DNA from: Oncomelania hupensis
Taxonomy: Eukaryota > Mollusca > Gastropoda > Littorinimorpha > Pomatiopsidae
Reading direction: 5' to 3'
Assembly: GCA_036898135.1 (NCBI GenBank)
Contig: CM072514.1
Coordinates: forward strand, 80,014,973-80,078,972
Length of the DNA stretch: 64,000 nt
Shown: positions 1 through 9,599 of the stretch, piece by piece
How the letters are laid out: every line of letters starts with the position of its first letter
Position numbering within the stretch: the first letter of the stretch is position 1
Made by a program: the position numbers and the translations under genes
Notes under the pieces: generated by a model
Told to the model about the DNA's origin: nothing
Seen by the model: the letters and a program-made list of their open reading frames with translations, nothing else
The model's database searches: none

Positions 1-2
1 GC

Positions 3-23
3 GTACAAGGCGGAACAGACACT
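3..23 (+). CDS. GH31 exon (partial at window edge)
   Basis: Seven codons read VQGGTDT, followed by a strong donor (GTGAGT at 24). The Gln aligns with Q262 of E. coli YihQ, the first residue of the sulfoquinovose-binding set. The exon ends in phase 0, which fits the next exon. Confidence 0.8.
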
Positions 24-412
24 GTGAGTAAGCCCTAGTTATTTATTTATTTATTTATTTTATTTAGTTATTTATTTATTTGTATTGATCTATTACGTGT
101 ACCTTTTTTTCTTATCTTCTTCCTTTCCTTTTCTTTCTTTCTGTTTTATCGTTTGTGGAAAGTGATTCGACTACAAGACAACCAAATTAGAAGTATATTT
201 GTGTGGGTTTTAAAAAAATATTTATCTTTAGTGTTACACATTTTCTGTGTTCATTTTTTGCGCCTACAGCCTGTTACTATAGCAAAGGATATCGGTGCTA
301 TGCTAACAACCTTCAGCATCAGCATCGCCATAATTATCGAATTCATCTTGACTCTGATCGCCTTGCAAATGCAAATAGGATATTAAGGCACTACATCGCC
401 CTAAGGCATGGC

Positions 413-493
<81 letters not shown>

Positions 494-1307
494 AATGATG
501 ATGATGATGATGAGGAGGAGGAGGCAACTGTAAGATAAGTAAAGGGTCGATTTCTACGGGATGAAGAGAATTTAGAGAACAAATGAATCGGGATTCGAAT
601 TGTTGAAAGAAGAATACGAATCCGGTAAAATGCTTTGACTTAATGTTCCCCTACGAAATCGCGCTCTTTCCGGCTCACAAACCGATCGACCTGCTGGGAT
701 CATCAAATTGTATCAAACCAAGTGAGGACGCTATCCGACGGTAGCAAACTGTTTAAAACTATTTTCAAACTGTTCGATAAAGACAGTGTGACCTAAAGCT
801 TCACATATAGAAGCCGACAGTTGCGTGGCAAGACAGCTCTCCCTTATAGGCTTATAGTGTCCGGGGACGTTAATCTACCTGCCTGCAAGACAGCTTTATA
901 CCCAGTGCTCTCTCCGAAAGACCATCACACAAGCCATTGGACAACACGATGGCCTGCTCACAGTGGTGAAAAAACGGAAACTCCGATGGTATGGCCATGT
1001 CACCAGATCATCAGGTCTTGCAAAGCCCATCCTGCAAGGCACAGTGCAAGGAGGTAGAAGAAGAGGGAGACCGAAAAGGAGGTGGGAGGACAACATTCGA
1101 AAATGGACTGGTTTGACACTGGGCGAAACAACCAGGGTTGCTTAGGACAGGAAAGATGGAGTATGCTGGTTAAACGATCATCTGTGGTGCCCTTACGACC
1201 TCCGAGTTACGGGATAGGATAGAATAGGATCTCTACGTCATGTCCTTCTATATGGATGAAGATATATATCGCAGAAAATATCTTTTACACAGGGTGGATG
1301 AGAAGGC

Positions 1308-1360
<53 letters not shown>

Positions 1361-3164
1361 GGTGGTGGTGGAGGTGGTCGTGACGGTAGACATGCTCATG
1401 GGCAATACAGTTGATAAGCCACCATGTCTGTAACGTTCTTGATAAACTATCTGCCCTATGTCTCTCTAGATGATGAGCAGATGGAAGCAGGCTAACGACA
1501 GCGGCATCGCGGTGCGCGGCCTGTGGATCCAGGACTGGTCAGGGACCAAGAAAACGCCGTTTGGAACGCGAGTCTTCTGGAACTGGCAGTGGAACCAGCA
1601 GCATTATCCTAGTACGTCAACGTAAAGTAACCTTTGTTTTCATAGTAAGCCTACGTCAACGTAAAGTAACCTTTGTTTTCATAGTACGTCAACGTAAAGT
1701 AACCTTTGTTTCATACTACGTCTACGTAAAGTAACCTTTGTTTTCATAGTACGTCAACGTAAAGTAACCTTTGTTTTTATAGTACGTTAACGTAAAGTAA
1801 CCTTTGTTCTCATAGTACGTCAACGTAAAGTAACCTTTGTTTTCATAGCACGTCAACGTAAAGTAACCTTCGTTTTCATAGTACGTCAACGTAAAGTAAC
1901 CTTCGTTTTCATAGCACGTCAACGTAAAGTAACTTTCGTTTTCATAGTACGTTAACGTAAAGTACCCTGTGTTTTCATAGTACGTCAACGTAAAGTACCC
2001 TTTGTTTTCATAGTACGTCAACGTAAAGTACCCTTTGTTTTCATAGTACGCCAACGTAAAGTAACCTTCGTTTTCATAGTACGTCAACGTAAAGTAACCT
2101 TTGTTTTCATAGTATGTCAACGTAAAGTAACCTTCGTTTTTATAGTACGTCGACGTAAAGTAACCTTTGTTTTCATAGTACGTCAAGGTAAAGTACCCTT
2201 TGTTTTCATAGTACGTCAACGTAAAGTACCCTTTGTTTTCATAGTACGTCAACGTAAAGTAACCTTTGTTTTCATAGTACGTCAACGTAAAATAACCTTT
2301 GTTTTCATAGTACGTCAACGTAAAGTAACCTTTGTTTTCATAGTACGTCAACGTAAAGTAACCTTCGTTTTCATAGCACGTCAACGTAAAGTAACTTTCG
2401 TTTTCATAGTACGTTAACGTAAAGTACCCTGTGTTTTCATAGTACGTCAACGTAAAGTACCCTTTGTTTTCATAGTACGTCAACGTAAAGTATCCTTTGT
2501 TTTCATAGTACGCCAACGTAAAGTAACCTTCGTTTTCATAGTACGTCAACGTAAAGTAACCTTTGTTTTCATAGTATGTCAACGTAAAGTAACCTTCGTT
2601 TTCATAGTACGTCAACGTAAAGTAACCTTCGTTTTTATAGTACGTCGACGTAAAGTAACCTTTGTTTTCATAGTACGTCAAGGTAAAGTACCCTTTGTTT
2701 TCATAGTACGTCAACGTAAAGTACCCTTTGTTTTCATAGTACGTCAACGTAAAGTAACCTTTGTTTTCATAGTACGTCAACGTAAAATAACCTTTGTTTT
2801 CATAGTACGTCAACGTAAAGTAACCTTTGTTTTCATAGTACGTCAACGTAAAGTAACCTTCGTTTTCATAGTACGTCAACGTAAAGTAACCTTTGTTTTC
2901 ATAGTACGTCAACGTAAAGTAACCTTTGTTTTCATATTACGCGCTTACTTTCTTAAAGAGGGAGTAAGCTGACTGTGCTACAATGTCCGGCGGGTGTACA
3001 GGATAGTATACCCTGGATTCCTTCTTTTTTTCATCACACGAGTCCACTTTCTGCATGGACTATTTGTAAAGGGTTATATTTGGTCTCGTTTCGCCGCAGC
3101 CACAGTGTAAAGAACCCGGACATAGTTACACGATGCAGGTGAGACAGCTTCAGATAAAGTCAGG

Positions 3165-3233
<69 letters not shown>

Positions 3234-3343
3234 CACTACTACTACTACTTCCACTACTAATCCTACTCCTACTACTACTACTACTACTACTTCCACCACT
3301 ACTACTACTACTACTACTTCCACTTCCACTACTACTACTACTT

Positions 3344-3376
<33 letters not shown>

Positions 3377-3478
3377 GGCCTACTACTACTGCTGCTACTA
3401 CTTCTACTACTACTAAGCCTACTACTACTTTCAGCCTGATTAGTAGTTTAGAAAAAAACGTGTATATAGCATCCAATA

Positions 3479-3541
<63 letters not shown>

Positions 3542-3942
3542 TTTAAATTGCTTTATTGTCCTTTTTTATCGGGAAATTGTGGGCCGCCTCCCCTGGGGAA
3601 GGCGTAGTCGCAGCCTGTGGCGCGCCCAAACCCAACCTACCTAACATTAGTTGTGATTTTAAAATTTAGAAATTCTTGAAATTTTTTAAATTTTGCTGGG
3701 GGAGCAAACCGGAGTACCCGGAGAAAACCCCCGAGACGTTGCCCGAGTCGAAAGTAAATAGCTTAATATTTGGAGAAACATAACGCCCAAATGCTGGATC
3801 GAACCCACACCTGTCAGGCGCCATTTATTATTATTATTATTTTTAAAATTGTTGTTGTTGTTGTTTGTAGTAGTGGTAGTAGTAGTAGTTGGTGTTGTTG
3901 TAGTCGTAGACTAGTAATAATAATAATAATAACAATAATAAC

Positions 3943-4012
<70 letters not shown>

Positions 4013-4933
4013 CATGCTATATACGCGCATATCCTGAAATCACTAATCAGCCTCAAAGCGCGGCGATCTGTACCAGCATACACGCTCTTACCTATACCTT
4101 GTTATCGGTTTGTCTTCTTGTTTGTCAGTCCGATAGTCCATTTTTCTGTACAAGTCACTGCCAGTGTCTCTAGGCAAATTAAAATAAGCATCATCGCACC
4201 CACTTCTAAAAATAAAAAGACTACTGAAGGGAGTTTTCATTTGGGTAGCTGCTCAGTCAGTCAAGCAATGGCGTTTTGATGGGTAAAACTCGTTTGTGCG
4301 TGAAGAAGAGAAATGTTGGTCAAAAGGTGGGTGTTCTTGTAGGTGGGTAGATGGGTGGCTATCGATGGTAATATTACAAAGGTGATGGTTGGATAGGGGA
4401 GGGGAAAGGGGATGGGGGGGGGGGAGTGGTGAATTGAAGATCGCCTGCTGTATTGATGCTGCTTGGCTGCAGGTAGATTGGAACGTTGACAGTCGTGTTG
4501 ATATTTTGTAGACCTACGACGCACATAAATGTCCATGTGGTTTTATGAAGGCAAGAAAGAGTCTGATTTGTGATACAATAGCATCATTACGTCAAAGCAG
4601 CGATGGTAGGCTGGTTTATTGAAGGATTGATTTAGGGCTCTCCTTCGTGTTGTTTCCAGAATTAAACAGCACGATCGCTGCGTTACGTGAGTCCGGTGTG
4701 CGAGTGCTGGTCTACGTCAACCCCAGCCTGGACAGCAGCGGTCCACTGTTCCAAGTCGCCAAGCAGAACGAGTACCTGGTCAAAATGGCCAGTGGTCAGC
4801 CCTACCTGGTCGATTACGGCACCTTCCGTTGCGGCATGATAGACTTCACCAACCCACAGGCCTACGCCTGGTACAAAGACAGTTAGTATAACGACGAAAA
4901 CGACGACGACGATGATGATAATGATGATGATGG

Positions 4934-4996
<63 letters not shown>

Positions 4997-5707
4997 CGAT
5001 GAAAACTTGTACAGCGCCGGTATCTACAAACATCGGTGCTCATGGCGCAGCGTATCGTGAAAAGAAAGTGAACTTCGGGAACCTGATCTTCGGATATCGT
5101 GTGACGTAAATGGCGGACTTGTTTCTATAATCTATGTTTAACACACTGACGCCCGTATCGGGATGAGAACGGAGTGCACTGCTGTCTGCATACTTATTCT
5201 AGTTAGCAGAGAGAGGGACGGACGCCTGTGGTTTAACATAATCAAAGGATAGTACCCGGATCCATCTTGGACGTTGGAAGTTGAATTCAAGTCTAGGAGT
5301 AAGAGAATTTGGCGAGTAGGCTACCCCACACATAACTTTCTTTTTCTTCTTCTTCTTCTTCTTCTTCTTCTTCTTCTTCTTCTTCTTCTTCTTCTTCTTC
5401 TTCTTCTTCTTCTCTTCTGACAACCCCATGTTTATGTCTACATATTATTTTTACTGCCATTGCAGGCATCATCAAAGCCAACATGCTGAGCCTAGGGGTC
5501 GGTGGGTGGATGGCGGACTTCGGCGAGTACCTTCCAGTGGACGCCGTCCTGTACAACGGTCAAGCGTCGCTGCTACACAACCAGTGGCCAAAACTTTGGG
5601 CACAGCTCAACCACCAAGCTGTCACCGAGTTCGGACAAGATGGACAAGACATCGTCTTCTTCTCTAGATCTGGATTTTCTGGTCAGCAGCAGGCGTTTGT
5701 TATTTAG

Positions 5708-5747
<40 letters not shown>

Positions 5748-6413
5748 TGTGTGTGTGAGCGCGCGGGCTTGTGGAAGGGAGGGGAATGTGTATGTGCGTG
5801 TTAGTTGCGTGTTTGTGTATGGGGAGGCTAAAAAGGGCTCTTAACAATCTTTTGTCCCCTCAGAGTATTCCACCTAATAATTAGGATTATGTCCCTTTTG
5901 TTAACTCTGGTGGCCTTTCTGCAACCTTTTTTTTGTTGTTGCATCTTTTGTTTGTTTGTTTGTGGTGCCTCCCTGAAGCTTACAAAGCATTAATGCATTC
6001 TTCACGAAGGTGAAGATTCTGGAGGTGACGGCGTTTCTCTCTTACGTATACCAGCGTATAGAGAGAGCGACGTGTAGACTTCGGCATCTCTCACCTTCAG
6101 ATACGGGTGATTGTGATCCTTCTTTTCTACAGGGACCAGCAACGCCACAGTGCTGATGTGGGCCGGTGACCAGAACGTGGACTGGTCAGTCAGTGACGGA
6201 GAGGCGTCCACTATCCCTGCAGCCTTGTCCATGGGACTGAGCGGCGTGGGTCTGACCCACTTCGACATCGGGGGATACACCACTTACGTCCTGCCGCAAG
6301 TCAAGATGGTCCGGTCAGCGGAGAGACTCCTGCGTTCAGCAGAGCATGCCGTGTTTGGCCCCGTGTTTAGAACGCATGAAGGTAGGGCTATGTGTGCAAT
6401 GCAGTTTTTTTAA

Positions 6414-6496
<83 letters not shown>

Positions 6497-6677
6497 GAAA
6501 GAGATTACTCTTATATAGCGCACTTACAAGCTCAGAGAGCTTCTCAAAGCGCTGGCCACTACCATCCAGCAATCACAAAATAGTTTGCTGAAGTCAGGAT
6601 TCGAACCCACGTCGCCCGAGACGCATGTACACAAGTCGTGCGTTCTGACGACTGAGCTATCCCTGCCGCCAGATGGA

Positions 6678-6737
<60 letters not shown>

Positions 6738-9102
6738 TGATGATGATGGATGATGATGATGATCGATGATTGATGATTGTTAATGATGATGATGATTGAT
6801 GATGATGAAGACGACGATGACGATGATGATGACGATGATGACGATGATGATGATGATGTGCTCCCTTGTCATCTCCATCTTCCTATACGCTTGCGAAACA
6901 TGGACCCTCATATCAGACTTACAACAAATACAAAGTATACAAAGAATACAAAGCGTGGAGATGAGGTGTTACAGAAGACTTCTGGGCATTTCCTATACCC
7001 AGCACATCACCGACGACAAAGTCCGACACAAGCCATTGGACAACACCATGACATGCTTACAGTAATGAAGAAACGCAACCTCCGATGGTATGGCCACGTC
7101 ACCAGAGCATCAGACCTTGCAAAGACCATCCTGCAAGGAAGCAGAAGAAGAGGGAGATAAAAAAAAAAAAGGTGGGAGGACAACAGTCGAGAATGGACTG
7201 GCTTGACACTGAGCGAAGCCATGAGGGTTGCTGAGGACAGAGATAGACGGAATACGCTGGTTACACGATCATCTGTTGCGCCGCAACGAGTTACGGGATA
7301 GGATATGATAGGATAGGAATAGCATAGGCCTCCGATATGATTGGAAATATAGTTGATAGATTATGCATATGTTCCTCCAATTTTACCTGGCTATACGTTC
7401 TTTTGTTTTTTGTTAAAACGTAAGCTTACTTCTGACCAAAAAAAGGGAAGGGGGGGGGGGGGGGGGCTGCTTGGCTGGTGTAGTAGGATGGATGTAAGAA
7501 GATAGATGCAGAATGAAAATAAGAAAAAAGAACACCCAATTTTTTAAAGGAAGGCCAACACTCCAATTCTAACGCAACAAGTACACACTGCTGTGTTTCA
7601 GTTCGCTAGTTCCCAGTACCTCCCATTGAAAGCAAGCCAAAATCTCAGCAGAAATTCTTTGCTATTACGCCTATTATATTTACACAGGTAAACAGGGATA
7701 CTTACAGATTTAGTTCTTTATCCCTTCTTCCCTGGGATGGCTATCCATGTCTGCCGTATCGCCAATAATGGGTGTGGACGTAAAACTTCCATGTTCGTTC
7801 ATTGTTCTAGGTAATATACCCCAAGCCAACGTTCAGTTCTATAGCAACAGTTACACCCTGCAGTGCTTCAGCCTGTTAGTGAAAATGTTCATCACGCTGG
7901 CTCCCTATCACCAACACGTCGTCAACGTCACCGCCATCACGGGCCTGCCTGCCCAGCGGCCACTCTTTCTCAGGTATCATCATCATCATCATCGTCGTCG
8001 TCATCATCATCATCATCATCCTCATCATCCTCATCATCATCATCCTTCTCCTCCCCCTATCCTTAAAATCATCGTCATAATCGTTAGCATCATTATTTCG
8101 TTGCTGTGTTTTCTCCTTCTTGTTCTTCGTGTTGTTCTTTCTTTCTTTATTTCTGTCTTCCTTCTTCTTCTTCTTCTTCAATCTTCTTCTCCTTCTTCTT
8201 CTTCGTCTTCTTTGAACTGTGAATACACCATCAAAACAACTTTAAAGTAACGCGATGCGCACTCGCCTAATGAAGAAAGTTAAATAAAAGGTACTCGTAA
8301 TATATGCCGTGCATCGCATTCGAGGATTACAATTTCATAATTCTAAAACACTGTGGTCAATCAACATTAACACTTTTTAAGCTTGGTACCTGTAATCATG
8401 GCATATTACGCTGGAGGAATAAAACGCGGAGTTTAAAAGCAATCGAGGCATCCTGTTGTTTTTTTTTTAGATTCTTTTGTTTGCGATTAGTTTGGGGTCA
8501 AATCGACCCCTAAGTAAGGCGAGAGTTATTTGCTGGAAATCTGCAGAATGACGATGAAAACCGCTCTTCCGAGTTATGACCAACTAAAGAGAAACCCTAT
8601 AGCTTTATTTAAGTGCATTTCTTTATTGATTAGTTTATTTGTGTTGCGCAGTTATCCAGACGACGCTGACAGCTACCAGGAACAATACCAGTACCTGTAC
8701 GGCGAAGACTTGCTAGTCGCTCCTGTCTACCTACCTGGCCAGCTCACCTGGTCCGTCTACCTGCCGCCAGACCAGGATATCTGGGTCTACCTATGGGACA
8801 GCAACCTCACTTCACCCGGCGGAGTACGCCTCAACGTCTCCGCACCGCTCGGGCACGCTCCGGTTTTCTATCGCAGCTCCTCCAAGTTCGTGGAGCTGTT
8901 TCAGATCGTGGGGCAGATCCCAGCTCTTTCTCTACCCACTGCCGCTCCCTCTTCTACCCTTCCTCCTTCCTCCCTCCGCCCTACGTCAACTCGTTCTCTG
9001 TCTCCTGATCACACAGGGGGTAGTGGTGTGAATCGTGTGTCCACTACAGCTCTAGTGATCACCAGTATTGTTGGTCTTTGTATGTTGAAACTACTGAGTT
9101 AA
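3..9102 (+). CDS. Sulfoquinovosidase-like GH31 glycoside hydrolase, C-terminal 487 residues, seven exons
   Basis: Exons 3-23, 1470-1611, 4660-4881, 5466-5681, 6133-6381, 7811-7973 and 8652-9102 join in frame (1464 nt, 487 residues plus TAA). The 5' part lies before the window. Family knowledge: YihQ-type GH31 enzymes release sulfoquinovose from plant and algal sulfolipid glycosides. Residues seen: Q2, Q28, R41, W44 and Y249 match the E. coli sulfonate-binding set Q262/Q288/R301/W304/Y508, and D146 and D213 match nucleophile D405 and acid/base D472 (numbering recalled). The spacings 26, 13, 3, 67 and 36 are identical; only W44-D146 is one longer. After the catalytic and beta domains come about 35 Ser/Thr/Pro-rich residues and a hydrophobic C-terminus, absent from the bacterial enzyme. 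Inference: secreted or surface-anchored digestive enzyme of an animal that eats algae. Family is near certain; substrate is inferred. Confidence 0.93.
405..511. repeat. (GAT)n microsatellite
   Basis: Over 30 near-perfect GAT units. Poly-Asp, poly-His and poly-Ser reading frames across it are repeat artefacts. Confidence 0.95.
905..1232 (+). mobile_element. LINE 3' fragment (reverse transcriptase C-terminal region)
   Basis: Translations in shifting frames give LRWYGHVTRSSGLAKPIL, GRRRGRPKRRWEDNIRKW and a Trp-rich end, the recurrent C-terminal tail of an animal non-LTR retrotransposon polyprotein. The 3' end is CTCCGAGTTACGGGATAGG followed by short GATAG-type repeats. It is the first of eight copies in the window. 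Confidence 0.8.
1470..1611 (+). CDS. GH31 exon with the QDWSG and RVFWNW motifs
   Basis: Acceptor TCTCTCTAG precedes the exon and the donor is A|GTACGT. It encodes WIQDWSG and GTRVFWNW, carrying the Gln, Arg and Trp that bind the sulfonate in sulfoquinovosidases. The exon ends in phase 1. The donor lies inside the first unit of the minisatellite that follows. Confidence 0.92.
1612..2940. repeat. 33-bp minisatellite, about 40 units, starting at the GH31 splice donor
   Basis: The unit begins GTACGTCAACGTAAAGTAAC and ends CCTTTGTTTTCATA. Variant units (ACCCTGTG, GTCAAGG, GTCGACG) recur at 462 and 495 bp, so blocks of 14-15 units were duplicated. Because 33 is a multiple of three, a 396-codon minus-strand frame stays open; it is a by-product of the repeat. 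Confidence 0.96.
3163..3540. repeat. (ACT)n and (ATT)n microsatellites with a SINE-D tail
   Basis: A 260-bp imperfect ACT tract is followed by a short segment ending GTGTATATAGCATCCAATATC and then (ATT)n (3478-3540). That junction matches the 3' end of SINE family D elsewhere in the window. Confidence 0.85.
3541..3830 (-). mobile_element. SINE family F (tRNA-Ser/Leu-like head), copy 1
   Basis: Read on the minus strand it has a B-box-like GGTTCGATCC, then the shared core (GGTTTTCTCCGGGTACTCCG, 3697-3735), then a GC-rich tail with CTTCCCCAGGGGAGGCGGCC. Further copies lie at 34545-34835 and 38240-38540. Here the 5' head is cut off. Confidence 0.75.
3913..4235 (-). mobile_element. SINE family D copy with (ATT)n tail
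   Basis: On the minus strand the body passes through CAGATCGCCGCGCTTTGAGG and GCGCGTATATAGCATGCATT into about 30 ATT units. The rest of the body is diverged. Confidence 0.7.
4236..4659 (+). other. GH31 intron remainder, no feature
   Basis: AT-moderate sequence with a G-rich run near 4415. I see no exon or repeat family here beyond the acceptor at its end. Confidence 0.6.
4660..4881 (+). CDS. GH31 exon, (beta/alpha)8 barrel segment
   Basis: Acceptor GTTGTTTCCAG, donor A|GTTAGT. It encodes barrel strands and helices (RVLVYVNPSL, GMIDFTNPQAYAWYKD), colinear with the bacterial sulfoquinovosidase. An N-glycosylation sequon (NST) is near the start. Phase 1 at both ends. Confidence 0.92.
4903..4999. 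repeat. (GAT)n microsatellite 20 bases after a GH31 donor
   Basis: Near-perfect GAT units begin just inside the intron that follows exon 4660-4881. Confidence 0.95.
5340..5413. repeat. (CTT)n microsatellite before a GH31 acceptor
   Basis: About 24 CTT units, 50 bases upstream of the acceptor of exon 5466-5681. They may extend its polypyrimidine tract. Confidence 0.95.
5466..5681 (+). CDS. GH31 exon with catalytic nucleophile (GGWMADFGEYLP)
   Basis: Acceptor CTGCCATTGCAG, donor G|GTCAGC. The catalytic nucleophile Asp is at 5516-5518 in WMADFGEYLP, a sequence specific to the sulfoquinovosidase branch of GH31. It then covers HNQWPKLW and FFSRSGFSG. Confidence 0.95.
5711..5825. repeat. (TG)n microsatellite
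   Basis: TG run of about 24 units with a degenerate continuation, in the intron after exon 5466-5681. Confidence 0.9.
6133..6381 (+). CDS. GH31 exon with acid/base Asp and DIGGYTT
   Basis: Acceptor CTTTTCTACAG, donor G|GTAGGG. MWAGDQNVDWS holds the acid/base Asp (6168-6170). FDIGGYTT holds the Tyr (6276-6278) equivalent to YihQ Y508. The exon ends in FRTHE, where the bacterial enzymes continue RTHEG. Confidence 0.95.
6413..6735 (-). mobile_element. SINE family C (tRNA-like head) flanked by (AAT)n
   Basis: Read on the minus strand: GGCGGCAGGGATAGCTCAGT (A box), GGTTCGAATCCTGACTTC (B box), then AGCGCTTTGAGAAGCTCTCT and GCGCTATATAAG before (ATT)n. The 3' end resembles the AGCGCTATATAA end common to L2/CR1-mobilised SINEs. 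A second AAT tract (6678-6735) lies on the head side. A related copy is at 33850-34050. Confidence 0.8.
6735..6860. repeat. Imperfect (GAT)n tract
   Basis: GAT and GAC trinucleotides in irregular order, directly before a LINE fragment. Confidence 0.9.
6860..7318 (+). mobile_element. LINE 3' fragment (reverse transcriptase C-terminal region)
   Basis: Frames give SLVISIFLYACETWTL, MRCYRRLLGISYTQHI and NLRWYGHVTRASDLAKTILQ, ending in GAGTTACGGGATAGGATATG and pentamer repeats. It is broken by frameshifts and an A-run (7159-7171). Confidence 0.85.
7319..7714 (+). other. GH31 intron stretch without recognised features
   Basis: Contains a 17-base G run (7449-7466) and otherwise ordinary AT-rich sequence. 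No exon or repeat family was recognised. Confidence 0.6.
7715..7805 (+). mobile_element. SINE family B tail, adjoining a GH31 acceptor
   Basis: CCCTGGGATGGCTATCC...GTCTGCC...AATGGGTGTGGACGTAAAAC...CATGTTCGTTCATT matches the 3' part of the SINE at 37243-37480. The tail ends six bases before the AG of the acceptor at 7810. Confidence 0.75.
7811..7973 (+). CDS. GH31 exon, end of catalytic domain
   Basis: Acceptor CATTGTTCTAG, donor AG|GTATCA. It encodes the helix-rich region ending GLPAQRPLFL, as in the family. A SINE tail abuts the acceptor and an ATC microsatellite begins at the donor itself. Confidence 0.9.
7974..8240. repeat. (ATC)n then CTT-rich tract at a GH31 donor
   Basis: The donor GTATCATCATC runs straight into the ATC repeat (to about 8045). 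A CT-rich segment with many CTT units follows to 8205. Confidence 0.9.
8241..8651 (+). other. GH31 last intron, 3' half
   Basis: AT-rich and without recognised repeats. It ends in a usable branch and pyrimidine region before the acceptor at 8651. Confidence 0.6.
8652..9102 (+). CDS. GH31 terminal exon: beta domain, S/T/P linker, hydrophobic tail
   Basis: Acceptor GTGTTGCGCAG. YLYGEDLLVAPVYLPG and APLGHAPVFYR are the GH31 proximal and distal beta-domain signatures. After VELF the protein runs on about 68 residues: a Ser/Thr/Pro-rich stretch, a small-residue patch (GGSG), then TALVITSIVGLCMLKLL to the stop. No charged cytoplasmic tail follows, which favours a GPI-attachment signal over a plain transmembrane helix. 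Confidence 0.92.
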
Positions 9103-9345
9103 AATGTAGATTTTCGTTCGTCGGTATTTGCTCGCTTGTTATTTGTTGAGTGTACCCATATCTAGCACGGCTCTCGTGATCTTGTGACCCATTCATGTGT
9201 CCATGTAGTGGGACTGCGAGAATGTATAGATGAATGAACGAACGAATGAATGAATAGAATTGTTTGGATTACCTCCCGTTACCAGTCTCAAAAAGTGTGG
9301 CCCTGACAAAAGTGGGCGGGCATTAAACAAAAAGTGTTTGTGTGT
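9103..9345 (+). promoter_or_regulatory. Candidate 3' UTR and poly(A) site of the GH31 gene
   Basis: About 220 bases after the stop codon is ATTAAA (9322-9327), followed within 10 bases by a long TG run that could act as the GU-rich downstream element. No AATAAA is closer. Confidence 0.45.
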
Positions 9346-9599
9346 GTGTGTGTGTGTGTGTGAATGTGTTAACTTTGTGTGTGTGTGTGTGTGTGTGTGT
9401 GCGGGTGTGTGAGAAAGAGAGAGATAAGATGAGATAGTCTAATTTTATTTTACAAGGGTAAAAGAGTAAGGCGCTGGGTGCGCTTTTTTTTTACATCTTG
9501 CCCTTGGGACTTATAACAATAACTATTAACTACAACAAATTAATGTTATAACATTAACATCACGGAACAATAACAAATAAACAAATTTGTCATTAGATA
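9346..9599. other. Intergenic TG repeats and AT-rich sequence
   Basis: Two TG runs (to about 9410), then AT-rich sequence without coding potential. Confidence 0.6.

Larger units (their letters stand above)
24..1469 (+). other. GH31 intron: microsatellites, SINE tail and LINE fragment
   Basis: This intron holds a long GAT run (413-511), a second GAT/GTG run (1308-1372), the SINE-type 3' hairpin segment near 836-884, and a 5'-truncated LINE 3' end (905-1232). The remainder shows no coding potential. Confidence 0.8.

Noticed and set aside
1722..2912. 396-codon minus-strand open frame of an 11-residue repeat
   Set aside because: It exists only because the minisatellite unit is 33 bp and stop-free in that frame. 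It lies in the intron of the GH31 gene and has no non-repeat sequence.
3133..3546. Poly-Thr and poly-Ile proteins, and similar poly-Asp, poly-His and poly-Ser frames across the window
   Set aside because: All are direct translations of trinucleotide microsatellites.
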